57,295 nucleotides of DNA from positions 1 to 57,295 of the forward strand of contig CAZJPG010000007.1 in the NCBI GenBank assembly GCA_964547855.1, in the 5' to 3' direction. Source of the stretch: JBAZHE01 sp964547855. GTDB lineage: Bacteria; Patescibacteriota; Patescibacteriia; Patescibacteriales; WJLG01. The notes under the pieces were generated by a model. That model was not told where the DNA came from. It saw nothing but the letters and a program-made list of their open reading frames with translations, and ran no database searches. The number at the start of each line of letters is the position of its first letter. The stretch's first letter is position 1. The translations under genes were made by a program, and so were the position numbers. This document shows positions 37,291 to 46,337 of the stretch, one piece after another.

Positions 37291-39273
37291 GTGGGTTTGC
37301 TAAAGAAAAAAAACTCTCAAAATGACAAAGAATCAAATCCTTTGCCTCGTAAGGGGCGTGGGTTATTCTTTGCTAAACGAGACAAAACTTTGTCTGGTGG
37401 AGACGCCGACAAAAAATTGGTCTATTCCTTGTCGAAATCAAGGATACCATCTTGGCGACAAGTTAAGTATGTCGGCAGATTTTTGAATAAGAAAGAGATT
37501 TTTATCGTTCGTGTTTTCTCTTTACTGTTGTTTTTAAGCCTTGGTTTTCTAGGTGTTAATTTGTACAAAGAACATCTTAAGGTCGTTCCTGTCTTTGGTG
37601 GGCAATATACCGAAGGTGCTTTAGGCTCACCGCAGCACATCAACCCTTTATATGCTTCTGTTAATGATGTCGATGCTGATTTGACTAGATTGATATATTC
37701 TTCGCTCTTTAAATTCGATCAAAACGGTAAGTTGGAGAAAGATTTGGTTGAGGATTATACGATCAGTGAGGATGGTAAGACCTACTCTTTTAAAATAAGA
37801 CATGGTGTCGAGTGGCATCAGGGCGGCGAATTGACCGTCGATGACATCTTTTTCACCTTCCAAGCCATTAAGGATTCAGCCTATAACTCACCGCTAAAAC
37901 CTTCTTTTGCTGGCATTGAAGCTAAGATAGAAAATGAGGATACTATAGATTTTGTTTTGCCGGAGAGGTATGCGCCTTTTCTTAATTTGTTGACTTTTGG
38001 CATTATGCCAGTTTCAGTTTGGGGGCAAATACCTCCACAGTCAGCGCCTTTGGCTGATACCAACTTGAAACCGATCGGCTCCGGACCGTATAAGGCTGTG
38101 TCATGGGCTAAAGACAAATCTGGTAATATCAAGGTTTATAAATTAGAGGCCAACAAAGATTATTACGGCGGCAAGCCAATGATCAAGGATTTAACTTTTA
38201 AGTTCTATGCCAATTTTACGGAGGCGGTTAATTCTTTGAATAATGGAGATGTGGATGGCTTATCTTATTTACCAAAAGGAGAAAAATCCAACTTAATAGC
38301 TAAGAACTCTCTTAATTTAAATAAGTTGTTGATGCCTAAGGTGCGCGCCGTTTTCTTTAATGCCAGTAACAACTCTCTTTTAAAGGATAAAGTCGTTCGC
38401 CGCGCCTTAGCTTTGAGCTCTCCTCGTAAGGAGATAATAAACCAGGTCCTTGATTCGGAAGCTGATCAGTCATATGGGCCGATACCTCAAAGCGATTTTG
38501 CCTATAATCAGGATATTGAAAAATATAATTTTAATATAGAGGAGGCTTCAAAGATATTGTCCGATGCTGGTTGGAAGAAAGAGACTTTGACCGCCGATGA
38601 TATCACCGCCCTAGAAACAAAACAAAACGAAGCCACCAGCTCTTCAGCTCTTTCCGATGAAGAAAAAATCAAGTTAGCTTTGGGTGAGGGGGAGTGGTTG
38701 TATAAAGAAGAGTTAAAAGATAAGAGCAATAAAAAGAGCACAGAGACAATAAAGACTTATTTAACTTTTACCTTGACTGTTTTAAATGATGAAGAGAACG
38801 CCGACACTGGCCGCTTTTTGGTTCAGTCATGGGAAAGGCTTGGTGCAAAAGTTAGTTTGGATTTGGTCTCTGCAGCTTCAGTCCAGTCGTCGGTTATAAA
38901 ACCGAGAAGATATGAGGCATTGTTGTTCTCGGAATTGGTAGGCAACGACCCTGACATTTATTTCTTTTGGCATTCTTCCCAAGCAGGAGAAGGAGGTTTG
39001 AATCTTTCAAATTATAAGAACGAGGAAGTGGATAAGCTTTTAGAGGATGGCAGGACGGTTTTGAGCCAAGACGAGAGAATCGAGAAATATAAAAAAGTCC
39101 AAGAACTCATCAATCAAGATATTCCAGCTGTGTTTTTATTCTCTCCATACTATATATATCCGCAGAGCAAGAGGGTGAAGAATTTTTCTGTAAAGACGAT
39201 TTCCGATCCGGCCGATCGTTTTGCTGGTATAGAGAATTGGTATATAAAGACCGGCCGCCGCTTCGAGTGGTAA
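37291..39273 (+). CDS. ABC transporter substrate-binding protein, family 5 (peptide type)
   Basis: The 660-residue protein has a basic cytoplasmic N-terminus, one membrane anchor (about 70-90, IVRVFSLLLFLSLGFLGVNLY) and a large extracellular domain of the OppA/DppA/NikA family. Typical blocks are LVEDYTISEDGKTYSFKIRHGVEWHQGGELTVDDI and the later YEALLFSELVGNDPDIYFFWHSSQ. Such proteins bind oligopeptides or nickel complexes for an ABC importer; no permease or ATPase genes are nearby. An insert near 435-490 is Lys/Glu-rich. The start is a GTG at 37291. A stable membrane anchor replaces the usual lipobox. Confidence 0.88.
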   Translation: MGLLKKKNSQNDKESNPLPRKGRGLFFAKRDKTLSGGDADKKLVYSLSKSRIPSWRQVKYVGRFLNKKEIFIVRVFSLLLFLSLGFLGVNLYKEHLKVVPVFGGQYTEGALGSPQHINPLYASVNDVDADLTRLIYSSLFKFDQNGKLEKDLVEDYTISEDGKTYSFKIRHGVEWHQGGELTVDDIFFTFQAIKDSAYNSPLKPSFAGIEAKIENEDTIDFVLPERYAPFLNLLTFGIMPVSVWGQIPPQSAPLADTNLKPIGSGPYKAVSWAKDKSGNIKVYKLEANKDYYGGKPMIKDLTFKFYANFTEAVNSLNNGDVDGLSYLPKGEKSNLIAKNSLNLNKLLMPKVRAVFFNASNNSLLKDKVVRRALALSSPRKEIINQVLDSEADQSYGPIPQSDFAYNQDIEKYNFNIEEASKILSDAGWKKETLTADDITALETKQNEATSSSALSDEEKIKLALGEGEWLYKEELKDKSNKKSTETIKTYLTFTLTVLNDEENADTGRFLVQSWERLGAKVSLDLVSAASVQSSVIKPRRYEALLFSELVGNDPDIYFFWHSSQAGEGGLNLSNYKNEEVDKLLEDGRTVLSQDERIEKYKKVQELINQDIPAVFLFSPYYIYPQSKRVKNFSVKTISDPADRFAGIENWYIKTGRRFEW

Positions 39274-39284
39274 TTTAAATGCTC

Positions 39285-39312
39285 GTTGTCTTAGGCGCTA
39301 AGCAACTCTTTT
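39285..39312 (+). terminator. Intrinsic terminator after the solute-binding protein gene
   Basis: The stem GTTG-T-CTTAG / CTAAG-CAAC with a GCG loop and one bulge is followed by TCTTTTTG. Confidence 0.7.
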
Positions 39313-39474
39313 TGCTTTCTATTTTGAGCTAGATAAAGGATCTATTGCTGTGGCCACAGGAAATGCAAGAAATTTTTTAATATATTTTTGGATCTCTTTT
39401 AATTTTAATCGTTAGTAGTTTTTCCGATTGAAGTTAGAAATTATTTAAAAATAATTCTCTTTTAGGGGCGAATA

Positions 39475-39534
39475 ATGTCAAACACTAAGAACTCTTTTGG
39501 TTCGTATTTGACGCCTCTTGTAACAAAGAAATGA
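39475..39534 (+). CDS. 19-residue leader peptide coupled to RNase J
   Basis: An SD-like AGGGG six bases upstream precedes ATG at 39475. The frame encodes MSNTKNSFGSYLTPLVTKK and its TGA overlaps the RNase J ATG as ATGA. Ribosomes finishing the leader could restart directly on RNase J. It has no recognised relatives. The spacer upstream holds a terminator and AATTATTT / AAATAATT, an 18-base palindrome near 39440-39457. Confidence 0.45.
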   Translation: MSNTKNSFGSYLTPLVTKK

Positions 39535-41339
39535 TAACAAAGTACAAAAGCCGGACTACGCAGCGTTCTCGCGAGTCCGCCGGCGAGAAACGGAAACCAT
39601 ATACTGGTTTTCGCCGCACAGAGAACACCATGGAACCATCTGTTTCTCAATATGGTCCTGATGGTAAGTTGCGCGTTATAGTTTTGGGTGGCCTTGAAGA
39701 GGTCGGACGAAACATGACCGTAGTAGAATATGAGAAAGAGATAATCATCATCGACATGGGCCTCCAATTTCCAGAGGAAGACATGCCTGGTATCGATTAC
39801 ATCATTCCTAATGTCACTTATCTTAAAGATAAGATCGACTGGATAAAGGGCGTGATCATTACTCATGGTCACTTCGATCATATCGGTGGCATTCCTCATA
39901 TCATGGGAGAGATCGGCAATCCTCCGATATTTATGGGCAAGCTGACCGCTGGGTTAGTCAAGAAGAAATGCGTGGAGCATAAGAAGTGCCCTAAGTTGAA
40001 CGATCAGGTCGTCGATGAGAATTCTGTTTTGAAACTTGGTAAGAATTTCCGAGTCAGTTTCTTGCGCGTAAATCACTCGATACCGGATTGTTTCGCTATT
40101 ATCGTCGATACCCCAGTCGGCAGATTGATCCATACTGGCGATTTCAAGATCGATTATTCTCCTGTTAATGATAAGCCAGCCGATTTACAGCGCGTCGCTC
40201 AGATCGGCAGCGAAGGAGTTATGCTTTTGATGGCTGACTCGACCGATTCCACTCATCCTGGATATCAGATATCCGAATCGGCGATCGGCAGCGAGATGGA
40301 TAAAATTTTTGAGAAGATCGAAGGACGTATTATTATCGGAACCTTCGCTTCGCAGCTGGCTCGTGTTCAGAATATTTTGAACTTGGCCGAAAAACATGGT
40401 CGTCGCGTTTATTTACAAGGGCGCTCCATGAACGATAACGTCGAGATCGCTCATCAGATAGGTTATTTGAAATTTAGCCCTCGTCTCTTGATTAGGGATG
40501 CCGAACTTTCGAAGTTACCAGATAATAAGGTGATCATTCTTGGAACTGGAGCTCAAGGAGAGTCCAACGCTTTCTTGGTTCGCGTCGTTTCTCATGAGCA
40601 TAAGACCATCCATCTTAAGGAGGGAGATACTGTCATCTTCTCTTCCTCGGTCATTCCTGGCAATGAGCGAAGCATTCAGAATTTGATGGACATGATCACT
40701 CGCCAAGGAGCTGACGTCATTAATTATGAAATGATGGACGTTCATGCCGGCGGACATGCTAAACAGGAAGACTTGAAATTAATGATGCGTCTCTTTAAGC
40801 CGCAATACTTGATGCCGATCGAAGGCAACCATTATATGCTTAAAGCTCATGGCGATCTTGGTGTGCAAGTTGGATTGCCAAAAGAAAACGTCTTTGTCGG
40901 AGATAATGGTCAGGTGGCCGAATTCCGTAAAGGTGCCGATGGTCAAGTCATTGGCAAGCTAACCAATGAAAAGGTGCCGACCGACTATGTTATGGTCGAT
41001 GGCCTTGGAGTTGGTGATGTCTCTAATATCGTTTTGCGTGATCGTCGTGTCATGGCCGAAGATGGTATGATCGTTATAATCTCTACGGTCGACAGTAAGT
41101 CCGGCAAGACAATTGGAAATCCGGATATTATTTCTCGCGGCTTCGTTTATATGAAAGAGAATCGCGAATTAATCGAAACGACTAGAATGAAAGTTAAGAA
41201 AATGGTCGAGTCGCACGATTCTAGGACTTCTACTGATATAGATTATCTTAAAAACAGAGTTCGCGATGAGATTGGGCAGTTTTTGTTCAATAAAACACAA
41301 CGCCGACCAATGGTGTTGCCAGTAGTTATTAGGGTGTAG
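39531..41339 (+). CDS. rnj: Ribonuclease J
   Basis: The 602-residue metallo-beta-lactamase/beta-CASP nuclease processes and degrades RNA with 5'-exonuclease and endonuclease activity. The zinc motif THGHFDHIGG (His112, His114, Asp116, His117) is complete. Further ligands are in LRVNHSIPD and IHTGDFKID, and the beta-CASP region (IGTFASQLARVQNI, HVHAGGHAKQEDLKLM-like block) and the C-terminal domain follow. A basic N-terminal extension of about 45 residues precedes the usual start. The ATG overlaps the stop of a 19-codon leader frame. With PNPase and two NYN proteins it forms the RNA decay set. Confidence 0.95.
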   Translation: MITKYKSRTTQRSRESAGEKRKPYTGFRRTENTMEPSVSQYGPDGKLRVIVLGGLEEVGRNMTVVEYEKEIIIIDMGLQFPEEDMPGIDYIIPNVTYLKDKIDWIKGVIITHGHFDHIGGIPHIMGEIGNPPIFMGKLTAGLVKKKCVEHKKCPKLNDQVVDENSVLKLGKNFRVSFLRVNHSIPDCFAIIVDTPVGRLIHTGDFKIDYSPVNDKPADLQRVAQIGSEGVMLLMADSTDSTHPGYQISESAIGSEMDKIFEKIEGRIIIGTFASQLARVQNILNLAEKHGRRVYLQGRSMNDNVEIAHQIGYLKFSPRLLIRDAELSKLPDNKVIILGTGAQGESNAFLVRVVSHEHKTIHLKEGDTVIFSSSVIPGNERSIQNLMDMITRQGADVINYEMMDVHAGGHAKQEDLKLMMRLFKPQYLMPIEGNHYMLKAHGDLGVQVGLPKENVFVGDNGQVAEFRKGADGQVIGKLTNEKVPTDYVMVDGLGVGDVSNIVLRDRRVMAEDGMIVIISTVDSKSGKTIGNPDIISRGFVYMKENRELIETTRMKVKKMVESHDSRTSTDIDYLKNRVRDEIGQFLFNKTQRRPMVLPVVIRV

Positions 41340-41450
41340 AGCTGAATGCTGAATGCATGTCTTTCTATTTGTTGCTCTGGGTACATAGTTAAAGAGCTAT
41401 GATAAATAAAAATTCAGTATTTAGTCGAAGGTGATTTTGAAACTCTTGAA

Positions 41451-41500
41451 ATAACACACAAAAAAACAAGCTATTATTAGCCTGTTTTTTTGTGTGTTAT
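41451..41500. terminator. Bidirectional terminator after RNase J
   Basis: A 21-bp stem with one G-U pair (41451-41471 with 41480-41500), containing A-run and T-run arms, and an 8-base loop. Confidence 0.85.
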
Positions 41501-41528
41501 TGACTTTTTTCTATTTTTTTGTTATTAT
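41500..41528 (+). promoter_or_regulatory. Promoter of the secreted-protein pair
   Basis: TTGACT (41500-41505), 17 bases, TATTAT (41523-41528). It abuts the preceding terminator. A GACGC / GCGTC hairpin (about 41543-41562) lies in the leader, and AAAAAGGAGG precedes the first ATG. Confidence 0.72.
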
Positions 41529-41600
41529 GCTCTATAGTTAAACGACGCACTCTTTCTAGCGTCATTCCATCTCACATTGGCTTAAAAAGGAGGTAGAGAG

Positions 41601-42227
41601 ATGAAGGTTCATTTGTTCTCTACATTATTAATGGTTTTTATTTTGGTACCGACGGTACAGAATCTCTGGGCGGCTGATACGCTCACGGGCACGGTGAAAG
41701 ACTCAATGACCGGCACTCCTTTAAAAGGAGTAAAGGTGAATATAGTCGCGAAGCCATGTTCGACGTTGACTGATGACAGTGGAAAATTCGTTCTCGCTAT
41801 TCCTATATCAACTTCGATTATTCACTCGATCAAACCCGTAAGGGTTGTGCGAGCGAGCAGCGATGATCTGATGGCCATCAACCTAAGAGGTTGCGTGGTT
41901 GGGGAAAGCAGAATATCTTCCGGCTGTCTGCTGTTTCGCAGCAAAGGAGGCGCGGGCTTTAAAGCCCTATGTTTGAATCCGATGAAAAATCGTAACTTTT
42001 TGGTCATTAGCGAACAAGGAGTCGAGGAAGCATCGGTTTTAGCCAAGACGGCGGCAACGTCGTCATATAAGGCCTCGTTCGAGGTCGAAGGCTATAAACC
42101 AGCCTCTATGACAGTCGTCAGCGGACAACCCGCTGACGTAAAACTGGTGCCGGAAGGCACCACCGGCAATTTCAATATCACAATCGACAGTATAGGAGTT
42201 TTTACTGTCACTACGGAAATCAAATAG
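41601..42227 (+). CDS. Secreted protein with carboxypeptidase-regulatory-like domain
   Basis: The 208-residue protein has a signal peptide (FSTLLMVFILVPTVQNLWAAD). A beta-sandwich segment of the carboxypeptidase regulatory-like type follows: LTGTVKDSMTGTPLKGVKVNIVA then LTDDSGKFVLAIP. A Ser/Gly/Cys-containing middle leads to a second similar stretch (SYKASFEVEGYKPASMTVVSGQPADVKLVPEG). The C-terminus NITIDSIGVFTVTTEIK resembles the end of the next protein. The strong SD AAGGAGG and different codon use set it apart from most neighbours. It may be an envelope adhesin or structural protein; there is no catalytic signature. Confidence 0.7.
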   Translation: MKVHLFSTLLMVFILVPTVQNLWAADTLTGTVKDSMTGTPLKGVKVNIVAKPCSTLTDDSGKFVLAIPISTSIIHSIKPVRVVRASSDDLMAINLRGCVVGESRISSGCLLFRSKGGAGFKALCLNPMKNRNFLVISEQGVEEASVLAKTAATSSYKASFEVEGYKPASMTVVSGQPADVKLVPEGTTGNFNITIDSIGVFTVTTEIK

Positions 42228-42236
42228 GAGGAAATC

Positions 42237-43061
42237 ATGAAAGCTGTATTATTCATTCTGTTGGCGGCGCTTATGGCGCTGGTTTCTATTGGTTGTTCGA
42301 ACAGCCCTGTCTCAGTATCTCCGGTTTCCGGAGAAGCGGTGGCGAAAGTCACTATCAATCTCGAAAAAATTGGTGTCCTTGGAAAGGTTGCGGCCTCGAA
42401 CAAGACGCCGACGATGATACTGGTCAATGGTCGTGTAATGAATCAGTTTGGGGAATGGATTCCTGACACTATTCTTATCTCTGGAACAAGCCCGGTGGTT
42501 GGTTATATAAATGGTTTCGAAAGAGGTGAGACATACCAGTTATCAGCAAGAGCGATGAATAGCGATGGTCTTCAGCTTAATGCTTGTGTGCCGATTAGTT
42601 ATACTGTCCCAAATTCCGATACATTTGCAGTGTCTATGACACTTCATGCCGGGGTGGAACAGTTTTTGGCTAATGTCCCAATAAGTGGAACAGTGGTAGC
42701 TTCCAAGGCGTGTAGTGTTATGGTAATAACGCAGAATACTCCTGTAAGTGGAGAATGGGGACATCCCGATACTTCGATCACGAAGTTTTCTCCGGGGACA
42801 GTTGACACGGTTAAAGTTGACAAGCTCTTGGGGATTAGTCCTAGTTCTGCAACAAAGGAGACTCCGTATACGGTTGCCGTTGTTATATTTTTAAATGACG
42901 GAACATATTACAAAGGGTCTAGTGTCGTTGCTCTTAAGCCTTCGTTGAATATTTCAACGACTATTGAATTGACGAGGTATGGAGCAGCATCGTCGCTTGC
43001 CAAGATGACCATTAGCATAGGTGCGATCGGAACTTTTCTGGTTGATGTTGAGTTTCTGTGA
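42237..43061 (+). CDS. Lipoprotein paired with the preceding secreted protein
   Basis: The 274-residue protein has a lipoprotein signal peptide with lipobox SIGC (Cys about 20), then a Ser/Pro-rich stretch and beta-rich domains of Ig/Fn3 character (MILVNGRVMNQFGEWIPDTILISGTSPVVGYI). It ends MTISIGAIGTFLVDVEFL, matching the end of the upstream protein. AGGAGGAAATC before its ATG is a strong SD, and only nine bases separate the two genes. They probably work together at the cell surface, one soluble and one lipid-anchored. No family is recognised. Confidence 0.7.
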   Translation: MKAVLFILLAALMALVSIGCSNSPVSVSPVSGEAVAKVTINLEKIGVLGKVAASNKTPTMILVNGRVMNQFGEWIPDTILISGTSPVVGYINGFERGETYQLSARAMNSDGLQLNACVPISYTVPNSDTFAVSMTLHAGVEQFLANVPISGTVVASKACSVMVITQNTPVSGEWGHPDTSITKFSPGTVDTVKVDKLLGISPSSATKETPYTVAVVIFLNDGTYYKGSSVVALKPSLNISTTIELTRYGAASSLAKMTISIGAIGTFLVDVEFL

Positions 43062-43081
43062 GTCATTTATGCGAGTACTTT

Positions 43082-43117
43082 AAAACCGGTCGTTCAGTTT
43101 CTGAATGGCCGGTTTTT
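43082..43117 (+). terminator. Intrinsic terminator after the secreted-protein pair
   Basis: AAAACCGG / CCGGTTTT plus TTCAG / CTGAA with a short internal loop and a TTT loop, followed by T. Confidence 0.82.
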
Positions 43118-43287
43118 AAGTAGTGTTAATAGGCAAACAAGAAACATTTTTTTTTGACTTAATAGTAAAATAATTTTCTTGCGTAGTTATGTGTTTTTAT
43201 GTTAAAATATTTATAAGTATAATTCTCTTTTGAGTTATGCGGAGAGTTGTTAGTTTTTATTTGTTCGATATTATAATTTAATCTTTT

Positions 43288-45474
43288 ATGAAAAAAAGGA
43301 CTCTTTGGCGAAAGGCTTTTCTTTTCGTCGTCGCGATTCTTGTTTTGGCCCCAACTTTGCCAGCTGCAGCTGACACAGGAATCAATGTTAAGACAAGGAT
43401 GGATGACTTGTCTGGTAACGAAAACTTGTTTTACGGGAATGCCTTAGGCAGTTCGTATGGCAGCTTGTTGAAACTGCAATACAACAATGGCGTCGATAGA
43501 ATGACTGTTGACCGTTCTGGTAACATGACGCTCTCCGGCTATATCTCGACTGTTCGCTCTAACAATATTTGCGATGCCTCTGGAAACAACTGCTTTGCCC
43601 CTACCTCCTCTGGTATGGACACCACCAACGATTCTTGGACTGGTACAGGTAATGTTTATATGACTTCTGGAAATGTCGGTATCGGAACTACGGACGTCTC
43701 TACTTATAGGGTATACGGAAGGACCAATCTTGGTGGTTGGGGCTATCGTTTTGATAATGACGCCAATGGAAGCAAGATTTATGTGGCTCATGGCGGAGGA
43801 TATGGTTTACGTGTCAATGCTGGAACAAATGCATCGGCTAGCTCTTATTTACTGGAGCTTTATTCGGCCAACGGAATTAATAACAATAGTAAGTTTCAGG
43901 TCACTGGCAATGGAAATGTTGTAGTTAATGGGTCTACGGTCATAGATGGCAATGCTGGTTGGCATAGGAGCTATGGCTCTACTGGTTGGTACAATGGAAC
44001 CTACGGTGGCGGTTGGTATATGACCGACTCTTCATGGATCAGGTCATACGGAGATAAAAATATCTATCAGAACACTGGTGTTTTAAGGACGGATGGAACA
44101 TTCCAAGTCGGTTCTAGCGGAGGAACATTGAATGTTGATAATGGTGGTAATTTCGCATATAGAACTAACGTTCTTTTTGCCAACACATCTGGAAACGTTG
44201 GTATTGGAACAGCTAGTCCAGCTTCCAAACTTTCGGTCGGCGGACAAGCAGGATTTAATACAACCGCCATATTCGGAGGTGGTAACTCTTACCAAACCGG
44301 AATTACTGGTTGGAGTAATGCTAATTTTCAAAAAACAGGTATAGGTGTTACGGGGTATGTTTCTGGAAACGGAACAAACACAAACATAGGCGTTTGGGGT
44401 CAAGTTCAAAACTATGGAGATGGTGTTTATGGACAATCGCTCGGTGCTGGTAATGGTGTTCATGGTTTTTCCTCTACTGGTTTGGCTGGTTATTTCGAAG
44501 GAAGCACTAGAACTACAGGCAGGACGGAAACTGGAAATACATCCACTAACTATTTGCCAGCATCAAGTAATTGGAATTACACTTTGCAATTAAATGGTTC
44601 AGACTATACTAGTATAGGCTTCCATGATTCTGAGAATTCCGTCAGTAGCATTAGGTATACCAATAAAAATTTTTATATTGGATATGATGATGGCTGGGGA
44701 GTGTCCAATACCACCTTTGGTGGAAACATCCAAGCCGCTAATGTTCATGCCACAGGCATGCTTTACTCCACGGCTGGTCTTAGTGTTTTGGGTGGTGTAA
44801 CTTTTTCCGGAGATCTTGCCACCTTTGGAAATATTGGCACTGAAGGCAATATTACCTCTGCGTATGGAACTGTTTATGCTGGCAATGGCATGAAAGCTGT
44901 TGGCGGTGGTGGGTCTGGGAGCAAGATTCAGGTTGGAAGTGGATCGATTTGGAGTTCTGGTAGTGATAATTATATTAATTTTGGCGATGGCGATCATTCT
45001 TATGTCTGGATTGGTGAATCAGGTGGCGCCGATCAGCTTCATCTTTATGGTCGTTCAGGCGTTTGGTTTAATACGGACTCCGTCTATAAACCTAGCGGCG
45101 GTACATTTTATTCAAGCTCTGATAGTAGGTTAAAGAAAGATGTAAGTCCTCTTTCTGGCACTGAAGCCTTGGACAAGTTGAATCAACTCAACCCTGTTAC
45201 GTTTAAATGGAAAAATCCAGAGGAGCACGACGGCGTCACTGGTTACCGTGCTAGCGTTATAGCTCAAAATCTTAAGGAGGTTTTCCCTGATTGGGTAGAA
45301 GAGACGACTGCGACCGGTAAGGACAAGGATTTAGTTGGCCCTGATGGAAAGACATATACCATTAGTTATCCGAATGATTTCAACGCCTATTTGATAGAGG
45401 CAATAAAAGAATTAAAGAAGCAAAATGATGACCTAAAAGCTCGCGTTGAAGATTTGGAAAATAAAATAAAATAA
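43288..45474 (+). CDS. Secreted fibre-like protein with C-terminal S74 intramolecular chaperone
   Basis: The 728-residue protein has a signal peptide (AFLFVVAILVLAPTLPAAAD). A long Gly/Asn/Ser-rich beta body carries repeated SGNVGIGT blocks (about residues 128 and 303), typical of tail-fibre-like and trimeric surface proteins. The last 118 residues match peptidase S74: SSSDSRLKKDV with the likely self-cleavage pair Ser611 and Lys616, then LNPVTFKWKNP, YRASVIAQNLKEVFPDWVE, and a coiled-coil end. S74 domains trimerise fibres and then cut themselves off. It is probably an attachment fibre. A TATAAT ends 10 bases before the ATG, so the message is almost leaderless. Confidence 0.88.
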   Translation: MKKRTLWRKAFLFVVAILVLAPTLPAAADTGINVKTRMDDLSGNENLFYGNALGSSYGSLLKLQYNNGVDRMTVDRSGNMTLSGYISTVRSNNICDASGNNCFAPTSSGMDTTNDSWTGTGNVYMTSGNVGIGTTDVSTYRVYGRTNLGGWGYRFDNDANGSKIYVAHGGGYGLRVNAGTNASASSYLLELYSANGINNNSKFQVTGNGNVVVNGSTVIDGNAGWHRSYGSTGWYNGTYGGGWYMTDSSWIRSYGDKNIYQNTGVLRTDGTFQVGSSGGTLNVDNGGNFAYRTNVLFANTSGNVGIGTASPASKLSVGGQAGFNTTAIFGGGNSYQTGITGWSNANFQKTGIGVTGYVSGNGTNTNIGVWGQVQNYGDGVYGQSLGAGNGVHGFSSTGLAGYFEGSTRTTGRTETGNTSTNYLPASSNWNYTLQLNGSDYTSIGFHDSENSVSSIRYTNKNFYIGYDDGWGVSNTTFGGNIQAANVHATGMLYSTAGLSVLGGVTFSGDLATFGNIGTEGNITSAYGTVYAGNGMKAVGGGGSGSKIQVGSGSIWSSGSDNYINFGDGDHSYVWIGESGGADQLHLYGRSGVWFNTDSVYKPSGGTFYSSSDSRLKKDVSPLSGTEALDKLNQLNPVTFKWKNPEEHDGVTGYRASVIAQNLKEVFPDWVEETTATGKDKDLVGPDGKTYTISYPNDFNAYLIEAIKELKKQNDDLKARVEDLENKIK

Positions 45475-45480
45475 AAAAAT

Positions 45481-46227
45481 ATGACGAAGAACAAAAAAAC
45501 AAGCTATTCCGGCACATCGTCATCTTTAATAATAATGGTTTTTTCATCGTTGTCGGCCGGATTGATTTTTGGGGTAATTGTCGGAGCGTTTTGGTTGGGC
45601 AATAATTCGGTCCTTGGTAAATCGGATTATGATGGTGCCTATAACAATGCAATGGCGGCAGCCAATAGTAAGTTGATATCTTCTGGCATGTTGGGCAAGG
45701 ACGGAGTTAAAACATTGTCTGGTGAAGTGGTTGAGGCTAGCGATGGAAAAATAGTTTTTAATGCTCCTTTGCCAAGTCCGCTTCTTAATGATTCTTTAAA
45801 GACAAGAACTGCATTGATAACCGCTCAAACTGAGGTTATCGTTAAAAAAAGAAAGAGCTTGACCGAACAGAAAAAAGATAATATCGAAGGGAGTGCCATG
45901 CTTGAGCCACTAGAAAAGAGGTCTGGTGAATTAAAAAGTAAAATTTCCGCTTGTAAACTAGATGAACGTGGTAGCGGAGTTTGTTTGGGGTATCAAGAGG
46001 AATTGGATAAATTAAGAGAGGAAATAGTAAAAATTTATAAAGAAAAAATGAGCGATACCTCTCCTTATGATGTTAAACCTTCTGATTTAAATGGTGTAGT
46101 GGAGATCGTCGTTGAAGCATCTGATGATGTTTCGAATAAGGCAGAGTTTGAAGCCACAAAAATTGAATTGACCAAGCTTCCTCAAGACGATAATTTGTCA
46201 TCGAACTCATTGAATGTGCTGAAATAA
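45481..46227 (+). CDS. Membrane-anchored protein downstream of the S74 fibre
   Basis: The 248-residue protein has one N-terminal membrane anchor (about 17-40, LIIMVFSSLSAGLIFGVIVGAFWLG). A small beta domain (LSGEVVEASDGKIVFNAPLP, then TQTEVIVKKRKSLT) follows, and then a Lys/Glu helix that may form a coiled coil. It begins six bases after the fibre gene and shares its terminator, so it is likely cotranscribed and may help secrete, anchor or assemble the fibre. No family is recognised. Confidence 0.72.
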   Translation: MTKNKKTSYSGTSSSLIIMVFSSLSAGLIFGVIVGAFWLGNNSVLGKSDYDGAYNNAMAAANSKLISSGMLGKDGVKTLSGEVVEASDGKIVFNAPLPSPLLNDSLKTRTALITAQTEVIVKKRKSLTEQKKDNIEGSAMLEPLEKRSGELKSKISACKLDERGSGVCLGYQEELDKLREEIVKIYKEKMSDTSPYDVKPSDLNGVVEIVVEASDDVSNKAEFEATKIELTKLPQDDNLSSNSLNVLK

Positions 46228-46254
46228 TTTTTTTAAATTGTTTCAGTGATAAAC

Positions 46255-46285
46255 AAAAAACGTCCGCTTTTTGCGGGCGTTTTTT
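46255..46285. terminator. Terminator after the fibre operon
   Basis: A-run, the stem CGTCCGC / GCGGGCG with a 5-base loop, then TTTTTT. It also works for the minus-strand gene that ends at 46338. Confidence 0.85.
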
Positions 46286-46337
46286 GTTTGTATTGGTGTA
46301 AAGTGGGTTTTGTTTTTGTTTTCTTGTGGAAATATTT

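Noticed and set aside
39462..39899. 145-codon minus-strand frame at the start of RNase J
   Set aside because: Antisense to the conserved RNase J start; no SD or promoter on that strand.
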